Assembly: GCF_000001735.4 (NCBI RefSeq)
Contig: NC_003071.7
Location: forward strand, 3,899,151 to 3,963,150
Length of the DNA stretch: 64,000 nucleotides
Reading direction: 5' to 3'
DNA from: Arabidopsis thaliana
Taxonomy: Eukaryota > Streptophyta > Magnoliopsida > Brassicales > Brassicaceae
This document shows, piece after piece, positions 35,785-46,763 of the stretch (the first letter of the stretch is position 1; every line of letters begins with the position of its first letter). Made by a program: the position numbers and the translations under genes. The notes under the pieces were generated by a model. That model had not been told where the DNA came from and did no database searches. It worked only from the letters and a program-made list of their open reading frames with translations.

Positions 35785-35950
35785 GTATTTCGGACCGTAA
35801 CCAGACCGTTTCTAAATCGTAATCGAACCTAACCGTATAAAACGGTTAATAACGTAACCGCTAACCGTAAAAATACATTATTTACAGTTAAAAAATATAT
35901 TAACCTTAACCGTATCAAAATCGTTGGTTAACCGCATGGTAAACCATATA
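35785..35950. repeat. Cluster of AACCGT / ACGGTT motifs
   Basis: Within about 160 bases the strings CCGTAACC, ACCGTTT, AACCGTA, ACGGTTA, TAACCGC and GGTTAACCGC recur in both orientations. This looks like the subterminal repeats that hAT transposases bind. It lies just upstream of the minus-strand hAT remnant and could be its 5' end (inference). Confidence 0.5.
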
Positions 35951-36726
35951 AATATGAAACGTTTTTTATTTCTTATTTTGTTTAATATATGAAAGAATTT
36001 GATTGTTATATTATAATGAGTGTGAATGATTATAAGTGAATGAATAATGACACAGTACAAGTAAAAAACTAACGATGGAGTAGCATTAGCCTTTCAAAAA
36101 TACTTTGACCAAAATCGTTTTAAATTTATTGTTAGATTAAATAAATTTAAAATTTGTGTAGATATTTGAAAAAAAACTAATAAAATAGAACAGGAAAAGC
36201 TTTAAACATAAGATAATTTACTCTAGATAGAGTATATAGATAACCTAAATTAATAGCTAATATCAAAAATAAAGAACAGTTTTGATGTTATATTATAAAC
36301 TGAATTACTCATGATAACAAAATCAAAGTGAATTGTAGATGGGCAAATACCACGGATTATGACAAAGCAGTAGATTGTGAGTGGTTATGATTAACTATCT
36401 AAGAGTGTAAACATAATTTTCTTAGGCTTATCATATTAAAAATAAATATAAAATGTTCATGTTAATCTATTTGCATAAAAAGCTGACCCATGTTTAAAGA
36501 CTTGAGCAAATTTTGGAAACTAATAATGTTGCCGTTTATGACCAAGTCACCAACCTTTGTTTAACTTAAAAATTTTCAAAGATTATTTTCATAAATATAT
36601 TAACCAACTTTTCTAAAAATTTCTAAAACAAAGATTATTCTTCTTGCTTCATCCAATCGTAAAAGAGATTTTTTTAATCATATTTTTGAGCTTTATTTAT
36701 TTTGTTTAAAAATATCTTCCAATTCA
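35951..36726. other. Non-coding AT-rich spacer
   Basis: Nothing recognisable. It lies between two divergently oriented hAT remnants and probably includes their decayed 5' ends. Confidence 0.4.
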
Positions 36727-37395
36727 TGTCGATCTAACATCGGCACAGCCATAGAAGATGTTCATAACTCAATACCACCCATCAATATTCAAGAAAATGA
36801 AACTAAAGAATATGCTAACACAAGTTCAGGAAAGCAACGTCCGAATACTTCCGATATTTCCAAGGTACACGTTCGTAAAGAAAAAATTGATGGAAAAATG
36901 AAAGCATGTTATAATTACTGCAATAAAAGTTTTATTTGGAAATCGGGTTCAGGATATGAATCATATAGATATCATTTGGTTAACAATCATCCTGAAAAAT
37001 TAGGCGGAGAAACTCAAAAGGCTACATCTCCTAGCAAAATGTGTTGATGTTGACCACCTTTCATTTAGCTTTGGTGAGAAACTGGGTTTTAATAAATTAT
37101 TGTCAAAAAACATTAAATTCTCAAGCTAAGAGAGTTCCTCGAATTACTCTTACTCGTACATTAAAATCACTTTATCGAAATCCAAAAAAAGATTTAGAAT
37201 GTTTGTTTTCCGGTTTACCTAATAATGTTTCATATTTGGAATGATCAGTGGCAAATTCATCATAATATGGGTATTAATTCTCATTAGTTTGATAGTGATT
37301 TGATTATTCAAAAGAGAATTAATGTATTTTCGAGTTTTTGATGAAAGACATACATCTCATAATGTTTTGAGATTAACTGAAAATTATCCAAATTG
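36727..37395 (+). pseudogene. hAT transposase N-terminus with BED zinc finger, broken
   Basis: Plus-strand remnant of a second hAT element. A BED-type finger reads CYNYCNKSFIWKSGSGYESY then RYHLVNNH (about 36909-36990), preceded by a charged N-terminal stretch. Further on, decayed pieces of the catalytic core are readable (SDLIIQKRI, FRVFDERHTSHNVLRL in mixed frames at about 37295-37375). The BED finger binds the element ends. Only about the first half is represented, with an internal deletion, and it is interrupted by stops. It runs opposite to the hAT remnant at 34300-35769, so they are separate insertions. Confidence 0.75.
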
Positions 37396-37758
37396 ACACA
37401 AATATGACTATTAATAACTAGATCAACACCATAATCTTGGGATTAACTAGATTAACACAAATTTTGTGTATAATGACCAAAAACCCTTTGCCTGTTTTTG
37501 TTTGAAATTTTTATCCTTTAAAATCATCAAAATTTTATTACTAAATACAAATTTTAAACACAAAAAACCCTTAAAAAACACTATTAGGGTGTATCGGTTT
37601 CTGAGTTTACTATGTCTACTCATATTTCCCCCATTCACAAAATCGTAAAAAACATCGACGATGCCAAAGAAGAACCCAAACTTTGACTCGCCAGCAAAGG
37701 AGACGCAGAATTTACTTCTCCTTCATCTACACATTTTGTCTACGTCGCCGGAGCTTCA
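37396..37758. other. Non-coding left end of the MULE region
   Basis: AT-rich with the string TTGTGTATAATGACCAAAAACCC at about 37463, the sort of sequence seen near MULE ends. I could not match it to a second inverted copy beyond 43619. Confidence 0.3.
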
Positions 37759-38022
37759 TCTGCCCAATTTGTCGCCATCGCTGCCGCTTCATCTGCACAA
37801 TCCATCGCCGTCGTTTCATTTGCACAATCTGTAGCCACAAACGCGCGATTTCTGGCGCCGCAGATATAGGGGAATAGCCGTACTCTCAATTCATCTGCAC
37901 AATTCGTCGCCGTAGTTTTATCCACACAATTCGTCGCCGTCGTTTCATTTGTACAATATGTACCCACAGACGCACGATTTCTGCCGCCGCAGATATAGAG
38001 GAGTAGCCGTACTCTCAATTCA
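37759..38022 (+). repeat. 129-bp tandem repeat in the 5' leader of the Ulp1 gene
   Basis: A 129-base unit starting CGCCGTCGTTTCATTTG at 37806 repeats at 37935 (second copy about 88 bases, to 38022). Shorter pieces of the unit (ATCTGCACAAT, GTCGCCG) recur within it and upstream from 37759. It ends just before a strong splice donor (AAGGTGAGT at about 38029), so it probably lies in the transcribed 5' leader. Confidence 0.8.
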
Positions 38023-38028
38023 GACATC

Positions 38029-38989
38029 AAGGTGAGTGGTCTCTTCTTAATTTCTATTTTTCTGTTGCATGTCCTCCTCGTCAATAGTATTTGTGGCCAA
38101 ATTCATCGGATTATTCATTAATCCATTAACAATTGGGTTAAAATTAATCATTTTCTTTGAGAACCTTTAGATGAGAAACCTTTTGTTTTGATAGACTCTT
38201 CTTTTGTTTGTTGCTGATCGCGGAAGGAAGTCCATCTGCAGACTTAACTAAATTCATCAAAAATTCTGAGTGGTGACTGATTTTAGTGTCATTCGGTAAT
38301 GTTTGTAGACAAAACAATCGGGTTTTTAAAGAAAAATTAGATTGTTTTAGCTACATATTTTAGGTATTCAATTAATTTATGATTGATTCTAGTGATATTC
38401 GATTAGTTTATTAATTTAAACACCTAATGATAGTTTATTTGTTCGATTCTGAATCCAATTTGTTGTCAATTTTCTATTTTCAATTTTGGTTGACACAACT
38501 TTTGTTTCTTGGAGATCGTCCTCCTCATTGAAATTTGTTGTCGTATTCCTCAGAATCTTCATTTTTCTGGTAAGGATTGTTCCCAAAATCATAGTTTTTG
38601 TTTAAGGAAAATAACTCAAGAAATCCGTATATCAATTTTCAATTTTGATTCACTAGTCTTTTTTTATTCCGGTAAGATTTGTGGACAATAACATTCGCCG
38701 TCAAATTCATCGGATACTTCTTTATTCCGGTAAGATTTGTGGACAAAATCATTGTTTATTATTTTTTAAAGACTAATTATTACCAAAAATGGGAAGAAGG
38801 TTGATATAAAATCCAATTGTTGCTACAGATTTATGGTGTTTTGATACCATGGTGACTGATTTTTTTTGTGTTGGCTTTGTTTGAGATATCACTTGTTCTG
38901 TTTCTATTTTTTTTATTACAATCGTTTATTAAATGATTAATCTATTGCTCATTTTATTTGGTGTTTCTTAATTTTTTTGGAAGTTAAGT
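38029..38989 (+). other. Likely 5'-leader intron of the Ulp1 gene
   Basis: A consensus donor (AAG then GTGAGT) at about 38030 is followed by about 950 bases of T-rich sequence without coding potential, ending near the ATG at 38990. A long leader intron fits, but the exact acceptor is uncertain. The string TTCCGGTAAGATTTGTGGACAA recurs within it (about 38675 and 38734). Confidence 0.4.
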
Positions 38990-41900
38990 ATGACGTCATC
39001 GAGTAATGTCTTCAAGTATCCTCCTCGTCTTTATGAAGAAGGCAAATCACCATTGCAAAGTTGAAGCATGAACAACAATTGCTTTCTAACCAAGATTGGT
39101 TAGATTAGAGACGGTCTAGGTTTGGATGTGTGGCATGTTTTGGAGAAATCTTCTAGGTGTGTTTATCAAGCTTGTCCACCTAGAGTACATGTGGGCTACA
39201 CATAAAGTACATCTCTTCCTCACAAATCAGTTGAAAGTTGGTAACTTTCATGAGATATGGTCTATGGTGGATGGTAGACCACTCTGATTCTCTTTAAATA
39301 AGTTTGCTACTATAATAGGGCTGAATTGTGATCCTTTTGACCCGTCGAATAATTTCAAAGCTGACCACAGTTAGTTATGGAAGGCAATGAAAGTTCCACC
39401 TCAGAAGGTCCAATGTTCAATGAGTTAAAAAATGTGATGGGTTTTAGCAAAGCATGGAATTTTAAAGATATGTTGATGGTGGGTAGGTTGTGTTTACTAT
39501 CTATGGCAATACATGGAATACACCACGGATCTAGAATTCCTTTACCTAGTGCTATTAGAGTTCTTGATCTAGTGGGTTTTGAGAAATATCCATGGGGTCT
39601 TGTGGCTTTTGAATCTCTAATTAGATCGGTTAAAATTGTTGACTTTGACAAAGAGGGTAGTTATGTTATTTATGGATGCGTTCACGCTTTGCTTATTTGG
39701 GTGTATGAGAGTATCCATGGTCTAGCAGAGACTTTTGGGATGAGAAGGCCTACATTGACTGGTGTTCCACTTCTTGATTGGCGTTCAACTCGAAAGGTTA
39801 TCAACTGAAAGAGTTCATCAAAAAGGAGAAGGCGTTGCATGGAGAGGTTAGTATTCACATGTTCTGTATTTAAATAAGATTTTTTTCTCACCAAACACTA
39901 ATATATTATTTCTACGTTGTATGTAGATGCGTGTAAAACACATGATAATTCCTATTACATAAGAGAACATGTACCTTCAATGGAGTGATGCAGAAGAAGA
40001 TAAGGATGTGAAGCTTGACAACTTGATAAAAGACATCATCCATAATCTTCTTGCTTTAGATGCTTGGAAAGATGTGCAAGTATTTTGCATTGCTAAGAGT
40101 AAAACAAAAGCTATTGTGGCTAGCGAAAGTATCACAATCAAGGGGAAACAAGTTATGGAGGCCGAATCTTCAAAAGTTGAAAACAAAAAGCAGAAGATAG
40201 TCTCAGAAGATAAAGAGGTTAGTTATTCTCATCTTATTACTGAATGTGATTATACTTTTAATAAAATCTGTACATTTAAATGATTCTAGGTTGATAAGGA
40301 TGAGAAGAATAGCTTTGCGGATATTCTAAAGGTGATGAAAACACTGAATGAGACTATTTCAGACGTGGGCAAGAATCTGAGTTGTAAGATCGATGCTATG
40401 CAGACTAGATTTGAGTCTCAGATTGTTGCATTTGAGATAGAGTTAAAGGAACTGAAAGAGGTAAAACCAGCTTTTATACCTACCATTATTACCAATTCGA
40501 ACAACAATAAAGTCTCATCTTATTATTGTTTGTTAATTAGTAACAATTGTATTTTACTTTTCGACTCTATAAATAGGTTATTGAGAAAAATGTTGAATAT
40601 TAATAAAGATTATTTGTTTGTGTTGCAGTCTTCGAAAGTAGAGGAGAAGCCATCTTCAGTGGATGGTTTACCTATTCAAAGGGTGGTAAATAAACCTAAA
40701 ACAGTGCAGAAAAAAATAAAGGTAGAAGGTGAAGTATATAACAAGAAGAAAGCTGTGGGAAACGGGGCAAGTAGAGGTGTAGTAAAGGATGACAAGAAGA
40801 AGTTAGTTTTGAAGCAATCTAAGGTACCTACTCTCAAGGGCTTCAAAAAACCAAAGAAGACAACATCTAATGATGATGTTCAAGATGTTACTGACCAAGT
40901 AGTTGCAGAGAACTTGAAGATGGTTTCAAGTTCTGAAGATACATTCTCCGATCCTCAACAGCAGCGCAATAGTAAGGCACTTTCTGCAACATTGACTGCT
41001 TTCGTAGATAAGATAAATCAGATAGATGGAGATGGAATTACAACTGTGGGTAGACGCATGCTACAACTAGCGGGTTCTTAGAAGTACCTTTTGTTGGTAA
41101 CTCAACAGTGAAGCGCATCATTACAGAAGAAGTCCCTCCTCCATTGATACCTGATCATCAACAACCTGTTACAAATGAGAAACTGAATGCACTCATGGAT
41201 TATCTTGCACTTGATGAGTTTGATTTGCAACTATTCTTTTATACTTCATTTAGCAACATTTTACTTCGTCTATTTAATCATTCTGTTTCAATTGATTTGC
41301 AGGGAAGATCCACTAGAAACCACTTACGACGACATGAAGTTCTATTGGCATATTATGACTCCAAGAAAATATTGGCCGGATGAAAAATAGGGATGGTTAA
41401 AAGACTATGTCAGTGACACATCAATGTTTTTTTAATAATTTCATCTTATTAGACTCAGACTTTAAGATTTTGTAACCATCTTAAATGTTGTTTTTATTGA
41501 AATGTAGCATATAGCTGTTGCGTTGACTATGTTCCGCAAAAGGATGATGTGTGATCCTTCAATGTACCCTAACCAACAGATAACTTTCTTGGATCAAGAT
41601 ATGATCATTCCTTTGTCTAATAGTTACAGTAGGTTTAAAGGAGGCAGAAATGATTTCAAGTTCAGAGACTACTTTGTGATATAGACTTGCTAATGAGGAG
41701 GATTAATATCTATGATAGTAGTCCACACATGACCACTGATAAAGAAATGGTTGAACAATCCATGTTTTTGATGCTTATGATCCCTGCTATGTTGAGTGCT
41801 GTCATTCCAATTCAGATACGCAAGAAGAGCTTTGCAAAGTTGGAAGTGAAAAGGATTACAAAGAAGGTCCTTGAGAATAAAGATCTAGGTGATTGTGCTG

Positions 41901-42090
41901 TTTAGCACTGAAATACATAGAGTGTCTGGCGCTTGGAAGATCATTTGATGGCCTTTGCGATAAAAACATGTTGGCTCTACGGATTAAACTTGCTACAGAG
42001 ATATTTGATGAAGTCAGAGATTTAGCCGGACCGGGGAAGTTAGATCCTCGTGGTAAAGAATTCAAGATCCCTCACATGGAGGATTCATAG
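38990..42090 (+). pseudogene. DUF1985-Ulp1-like (C48 peptidase) gene of a MULE, broken
   Basis: Resembles the Arabidopsis DUF1985/Ulp1 proteins carried by Kaonashi-type MULEs. ATG at 38990 (MTSSSNVFKYPPRLYEEGKS). The DUF1985 domain runs across 39060-39808 (GLNCDPFDPSN; SRIPLPSAIRVLDLVGFEKY; YPWGLVAFESLI; YGCVHALLIWVYE). A Lys/Glu-rich linker follows (39969-41081), with possible coiled coil, then a decayed C48 cysteine peptidase. The catalytic Cys segment GDCAV is at 41890-41904, followed by ALKYIECLALGRSFDGL after a one-base loss. The His region appears deleted near 41690. Frameshifts and stops are numerous. The intact family would cleave SUMO-type conjugates (family inference). Confidence 0.8.
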
Positions 42091-42363
42091 TAGTGTAGGC
42101 TCTCTACTGTATGTGACCTCGGAGTTGTAGATTTTTTTTAATTGACTTTGGCAGACATATGTTGCAGGTTTTAATCATTGTAATATTCTTTCTTTGTGGT
42201 TTTTAAACTCATAGACATATGTCACATGTTTTTTACTCTGTTTTTAATCACTCATTTCTTTTTCTATTAGACATCATATTGATCTTTTAACGATCTTGTA
42301 ATTAATTAATCTTATTTGACTCATAAACACAATAAAAGCTGAAATGGTTTCTCAAGATGTCGA
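42091..42363. other. Spacer after the Ulp1 gene
   Basis: T-rich, with the repeated string CATATGT(T/C)(G/A)CA near 42158 and 42217. No gene seen. Confidence 0.4.
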
Positions 42364-42483
42364 GTGACACACAAGCATGAAGCTTTATGTTAAGTGACAC
42401 ACAAGCATGAACCTTTACGTTACGTGACACACAAACATGAACTTTTACGGCGAGTGACACACAACCAAGAAAACTAAGAAACC
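42364..42483. repeat. 30-bp tandem repeat, four copies
   Basis: GTGACACACAAGCATGAA starts units at 42364, 42394, 42424 and 42454, exactly 30 bases apart, with small changes between copies. Degenerate traces (CTTTACGTTAAG) continue to about 42555. It sits between the 3' ends of the converging Ulp1 and mudrA genes. There are no unique spacers between units. Confidence 0.9.
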
Positions 42484-42710
42484 TTTACGTTAAGTGTGTC
42501 CTTTACGTTAAGCTGAAATGCTTAATCAAGATTAAGTGTGCCCTTTACATTGAGAAATAAACCGAGAAATAATACAAGCATGATTCCACACGACATCAAG
42601 TATAAATAAAACACCATTTAAAAGTCTAACTAGTGATCAACAAAAGTATTTTGAAGTAGAAAAACAAGTAAAAGTGTTAAAAACATAAAACATAAGGCCT
42701 AAAAATCAAA

Positions 42711-43619
42711 GTTTATGAAGTACAAGTATTACGATTGTGTCCTACTTTATTGCAATTACCACAAGTGTATGGCTTTGTTTGCTTCTTTTATGCATAGCAA
42801 CCTCCAATGCCGATATAATTCTCGAATTTTATGGCCTTCCCGGTTGTTGTCGAGGTATGGGGGTAAGCAAACAGTTGTCGCCACATGTTGGGGAACGGAT
42901 ATAGCAAACTCTCTTGGCATGATAGCATTCACATATGCATTGTACAGGTAGTTCTTGTGATAACACAGATGACACTATACACCTTCCTATTTTTCAGCTG
43001 CTGCAATTGCGTGTGCACATGGCAATTTCTCCACGTCAAACCGGCGACATGTACACTTTTTGTCTACCAAATTTAAAACATAGAGAGATGTTCCAATTGT
43101 AACTTGAGCTTTAACAACATCTATATCTTGATAGTCCATTAACTGAGCATACTTAATGCGGTTTTGTAAAATGAATAACATAGTTAAACTTATATACATG
43201 TTTACTCGTCATTGTTATAATGACTGAAGTAAAATATATCTGTAGAATTTTCTCTACACCACGTGTCAAAGATGTAGTCATTTTTAATGCATCGGCTCAC
43301 GATCCGAAAACCATCGTGTCATCATGGATCTTATTTCCTGTAATAGTTGAGTAATAGGAAAACTCCTGGCATGTGACACCACATTATTCATTGATTCTGC
43401 AATGTTGCTTGTAAGCAAGTTGTACCTATCACCTAGGAAATGTACATGTGTCCAGAGTTGCACATCTACCGTTTCTAGGTAAGCATGTAGTGCAAGATTC
43501 ATCATTTCTTCCTGATAAAATGTGGTTTGAAAGTCGACTTGTCTAAAAGCATTAGCCGCCTTCTTAACCAATCCGAATGCTTCTTTACCTTTTAAACGGA
43601 TGTTGATTCTGTAGATCAA
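42711..43619 (-). pseudogene. MULE transposase (mudrA-like), C-terminal part with SWIM and zinc knuckle
   Basis: Minus strand. It begins within the transposase C-terminal half: AYLETVDVQLWTHVHFLGDRYN, LLTSNIAESMNNVVSHARSF, QEIRSMMTRWFSDRE. A SWIM zinc finger follows (CTCRRFDVEKLPCAHAIAAAEK split by ligands: C-x-C...C-x-H) at about 43000-43060. At 42711-42770 there is a CCHC zinc knuckle reading YTCGNCNKVGHNRNTC and a stop. The order matches Mutator-like transposases. The N-terminal half with most of the DDE core is missing and stops are present. It converges with the Ulp1 gene, as in Ulp1-carrying MULEs. Confidence 0.85.
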
Positions 43620-44465
43620 ACAATGAATTTATACTAAGGGGTTAGATAAATTCACTTCTCTCTTAGCTCTAAAGTAATCAGAAAAGAAGAACAAAGTTGC
43701 TTGAATAAGAAGCTAGCGTTTTTGCTATGACAAAAGTAGTGTTTTTTTATTAGGTTCTAGATCCATTGAATATAGGACAAACCCCTCTATTTATACAATG
43801 TTTCCTTGATATCAGAATCTGATAAACTTCTAATTATCTAAGGTTTAAATCTTCATTTCTTCTATTCTTCACAAGATCCTCTTCTTTCAAAATGAAAGTC
43901 TTCTCTTTCCGAAGTTCAGGAAGTCGGCTGGGCGATCTCTAGCCATTGAATTAGGTCTTCTGGCGACCTCACCACTTTGGCCCATTAACAGGCAAACCGG
44001 GGTATCCCGGTTAAGTTGAATTCTCGATTTGATTCACATTCCCTCGGTTTAAACCGGTATTGACGGAGGTGCTAATTCCTGCACCAACAATTAGTCCCCC
44101 CCCCTCCAGTTCGGAGAATCCGAATTGCCTAATTCGAAATTTTCGAATTTTGAAAATGAATATTCGGTTCAAACCTTGGAATGTGTGAATTAATCATTAG
44201 ATCTCCGAATCCATTCGTATTTCTGGGTGCATTCAACAAGTGTTATCGTCTCGCGTCCACACGCGCACGTGAAGTTCGGAAATCGAAGCGTCCCGTAGGT
44301 TTAATGATTACTTCATAGGTTTGTCGCCCACTTCCTCCTATTTATACTCGATTAAACCCTCGAGAATTCACTTTCCGCCGCTTGCAAGAAGAATCAAAGG
44401 TAGCTCTCATTCTTCTCCCTGCGAATTATTTTTCGTTCTCCGTACTTTTATCGAATTTTCTGATA
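43620..44465 (+). promoter_or_regulatory. Upstream region of the two-gene unit, with TATA-like box
   Basis: Mostly non-coding. TATTTATA at 44339-44346 lies 120-127 bases before the ATG at 44466 and is the best TATA candidate. A run of nine C's is at about 44096-44104 after CCAACAATTAGT. The boundary with the MULE is not marked by any recognised end. Confidence 0.4.
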
Positions 44466-45514
44466 ATGGGTAAGACTATCATCGTTTCCTCCTCCTCTTC
44501 CTCTTCCGATAGCGAAACTACAATGTTAGTTTGCCATAAATCTCGATTCGTAGAAAATCAAAGAGCCGAGGCCCAATCTAGTCGGGCTAATCAAATTGAG
44601 ATTCCGAGGTTGATAGATGAATCAGATCGGGATGGCGATGACGGTAATCCGGCTATCCTTCCAGAAGAACCGGTAAACTATCTGGATCGATTCAAACCCC
44701 TCATCGATCTGGAAGTCGCTTACAACGTCAATCCGAGATATTCAGAAGCTGAAGTCGTGGCGAGGTCCAATTAAGACCGCCGAATTTGATCTTGATCCGG
44801 TTGTCGACTAGAACAGTGAGATCACTGCGAGTGAAACTCTCTCAAAAGAAGAATCCGTCGTCGAACTGCTTTCTTCTTGTGGGTGTGGAGATCGCCCAAT
44901 CATATACATGATTCCTGGTGCAGACGATTGTCCCTGGAGTCCTCCCAAGGGGTATGTTTGCTTATACGAGGCCTACTTCAGGCAATGCCACCTCTGGTTT
45001 CCAATCCCGTCCTTAATCATTTCTTTCCTCACTCGCCGTCGTATGGCGATCTCCCAACTTACTCCAGCAGCAATCTGTAATTTCGTCGCTGCCTTGACTT
45101 TTGGTGCTAAGGAAGGCTATCGAGTGAACGTTGAAGAGCTGACAACGATGAAAACCAGTAGGTCGCCTGGATACTAGGTGGTAAACAATCGCCCCAAATA
45201 TAACTTCCTCCCTGGCCCTAAGGTTAGCAATTTCAAGAACTGGGAGGAGTTCTACTTCTTTGTTAGGGCTGATCTTGAATCTTACGAGAGTCCGTTCTCG
45301 GGAAGGAAGAGGATGTGGGCAGAGGATCCTGGTAGACTTCTCTTAAACAGATAGGACTTGAAAGATCTTGATTTTGAACTCGTTCTCATAATTTCTCTTC
45401 ATATTGCAGATCGCTACAAGGCCAGCCCAAAATTTCCTTCTGAGTTCCTAGAGGTTAGAGAGGCGATCTTCCGAGCTCACAATCGTACGTAGAGAAGTAT
45501 CACCCGGTCGCGAG
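44466..45514 (+). pseudogene. Putative 'gypsy-type transposase' domain protein, 5' half (gene X1)
   Basis: First half of a transposon-associated gene. ATG at 44466 (MGKTIIVSSSSSSSDSETT, Ser-rich). After a stop at about 44772 and a frame change comes the conserved domain: CGCGDRPIIYMIPGADDCPW, SPPKGYVCLYEAYFRQCHLW, FPIPSLIISFLTRRRMAISQ, NFVAALTFGAKEGYRV. I relate it to the plant 'putative gypsy type transposon' domain (PF04195), from memory and not searched. Further stops lie at about 45175 and 45352. The gene is split at 45514/60253 by element A and continues at 60253. Function unknown; it may belong to a large unclassified transposon or a Tat-type element extra ORF. Confidence 0.6.
45510..45514. 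repeat. Left target-site duplication GCGAG of element A
   Basis: GCGAG before the TG of the 5' LTR, repeated exactly at 60248-60252. Confidence 0.9.
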
Positions 45515-46675
45515 TGATATAACCCGATTTTCACCGATTTTATCTATGTTTTATGTATAGGATTTTGAGTCTTTATGTTATTTCTCGGGTCTTTTTAGTG
45601 TCTTTTCAGGTATTCTATGCAATGGGACAACAATGGAGATAAGGAGACATTTTGGAGCAAAATCTAAGGAAAAGGAAGTTAAGGACGATTTTGGTTCAGG
45701 AATCAGCGAGGAGTGTCGACCGACACACTCTTGGTGTCGATCGACACCAGTTTCAGCCCAGCAAAAACCCTAGACGCTTTCGAGTTTCCAGAAACTCAAG
45801 TTTGCCCCAGAAGACTTCCCTATTTGCATTATTAGTCTCTGGACGTTTTTAGGGTCTATATATATTGTTTTTAGACCTAAGTTTCGTTTATTAAGTCTTT
45901 TATCAAGTTCTTTGCAAAACCCTATTGTGAGAGACATAAGCTATTCATTCGTTGTTCTTCAGAGTTTCATTCAGATCGATATATAGTGAAGAGATCCCTT
46001 CTTTCCCATTCTCTATTTACTGTGTTTATGCTTTTTAACTCAATGCATATTTATTGTCTGGATTTAAGATCTAGTTAATTACTCTAGATCTAGCATTAAG
46101 AACAATCAAAGATGAAGAATTCTATAGATAACCTAGCAAAGGGGGCAATCTACTAAACCATATGAATCCTTAATGAGAAACCCTATTACTAACAAGCAGA
46201 TTACTCAGACATATTGGATTGATGAGTCTGGTTTATATGTGTGTAATAAGAATCGGCCTATTTACTAAGATGAACAATTGAACTCGTTAAAAATGCATAT
46301 TTAGGTTGATAGTCTCTCGGCTTCTCCGGTCACTATTAGCTATAGATATAGGGAGTTTGGCGGCACGCCCACTGGTTATTCCATAATTAGAGTTTGAGTT
46401 TAAGAATGGTTTGATAACAACCTAGCTTTCATTAGATCTACTAACCAATAGTTTCCTGAGAATACCCTGTTCCTAGCTCTTTATTAAATCGTTTACAACC
46501 CAATCAATCTGCTGTTTTCTTAATTTCATTTTCTTACTATTTCACTCATACCCTGCTAGCTTAATCTTGACATTTAACTCACTGTTTGAAAGAAGAACTC
46601 CGTGAATTCGATCCTAAAATACTACAATTGATCTCTTATTTGAGAGAGTAGTTCTAGGTAATTTGAACCATATCA
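45515..46675 (+). repeat. Element A 5' LTR
   Basis: 1161 bp, TGATATAACC...ATATCA. TATATATA at 45857-45864 is the likely promoter. Palindrome GGTGTCGATCGACACC at 45733-45748 with a near copy at 45713-45726. The segment 46045-46219 is in the opposite orientation to its counterpart in the 3' LTR (59624-59799). Confidence 0.92.
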
Positions 46676-46677
46676 AA

Positions 46678-46696
46678 TTTGGTGCCGTTGCCGGGG
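46678..46696 (+). other. Primer binding site of element A
   Basis: TTTGGTGCCGTTGCCGGGG two bases after the LTR end, the standard Athila-type primer site. Confidence 0.85.
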
Positions 46697-46763
46697 TTCT
46701 TAGGAATCATCATTGAGTTTACTCACGCGTTTTTTGTTTTCTTCTTTTCTGTGTTTCAGGTGT

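Noticed and set aside
37457-37480. MULE terminal inverted repeat at the left end
   Set aside because: No inverted partner found beyond the mudrA-like gene, so the end cannot be supported.
42364-42483. Regular 30-bp repeats resembling a CRISPR array
   Set aside because: Units are directly adjacent without unique spacers, in a plant transposon. It is an ordinary tandem repeat.
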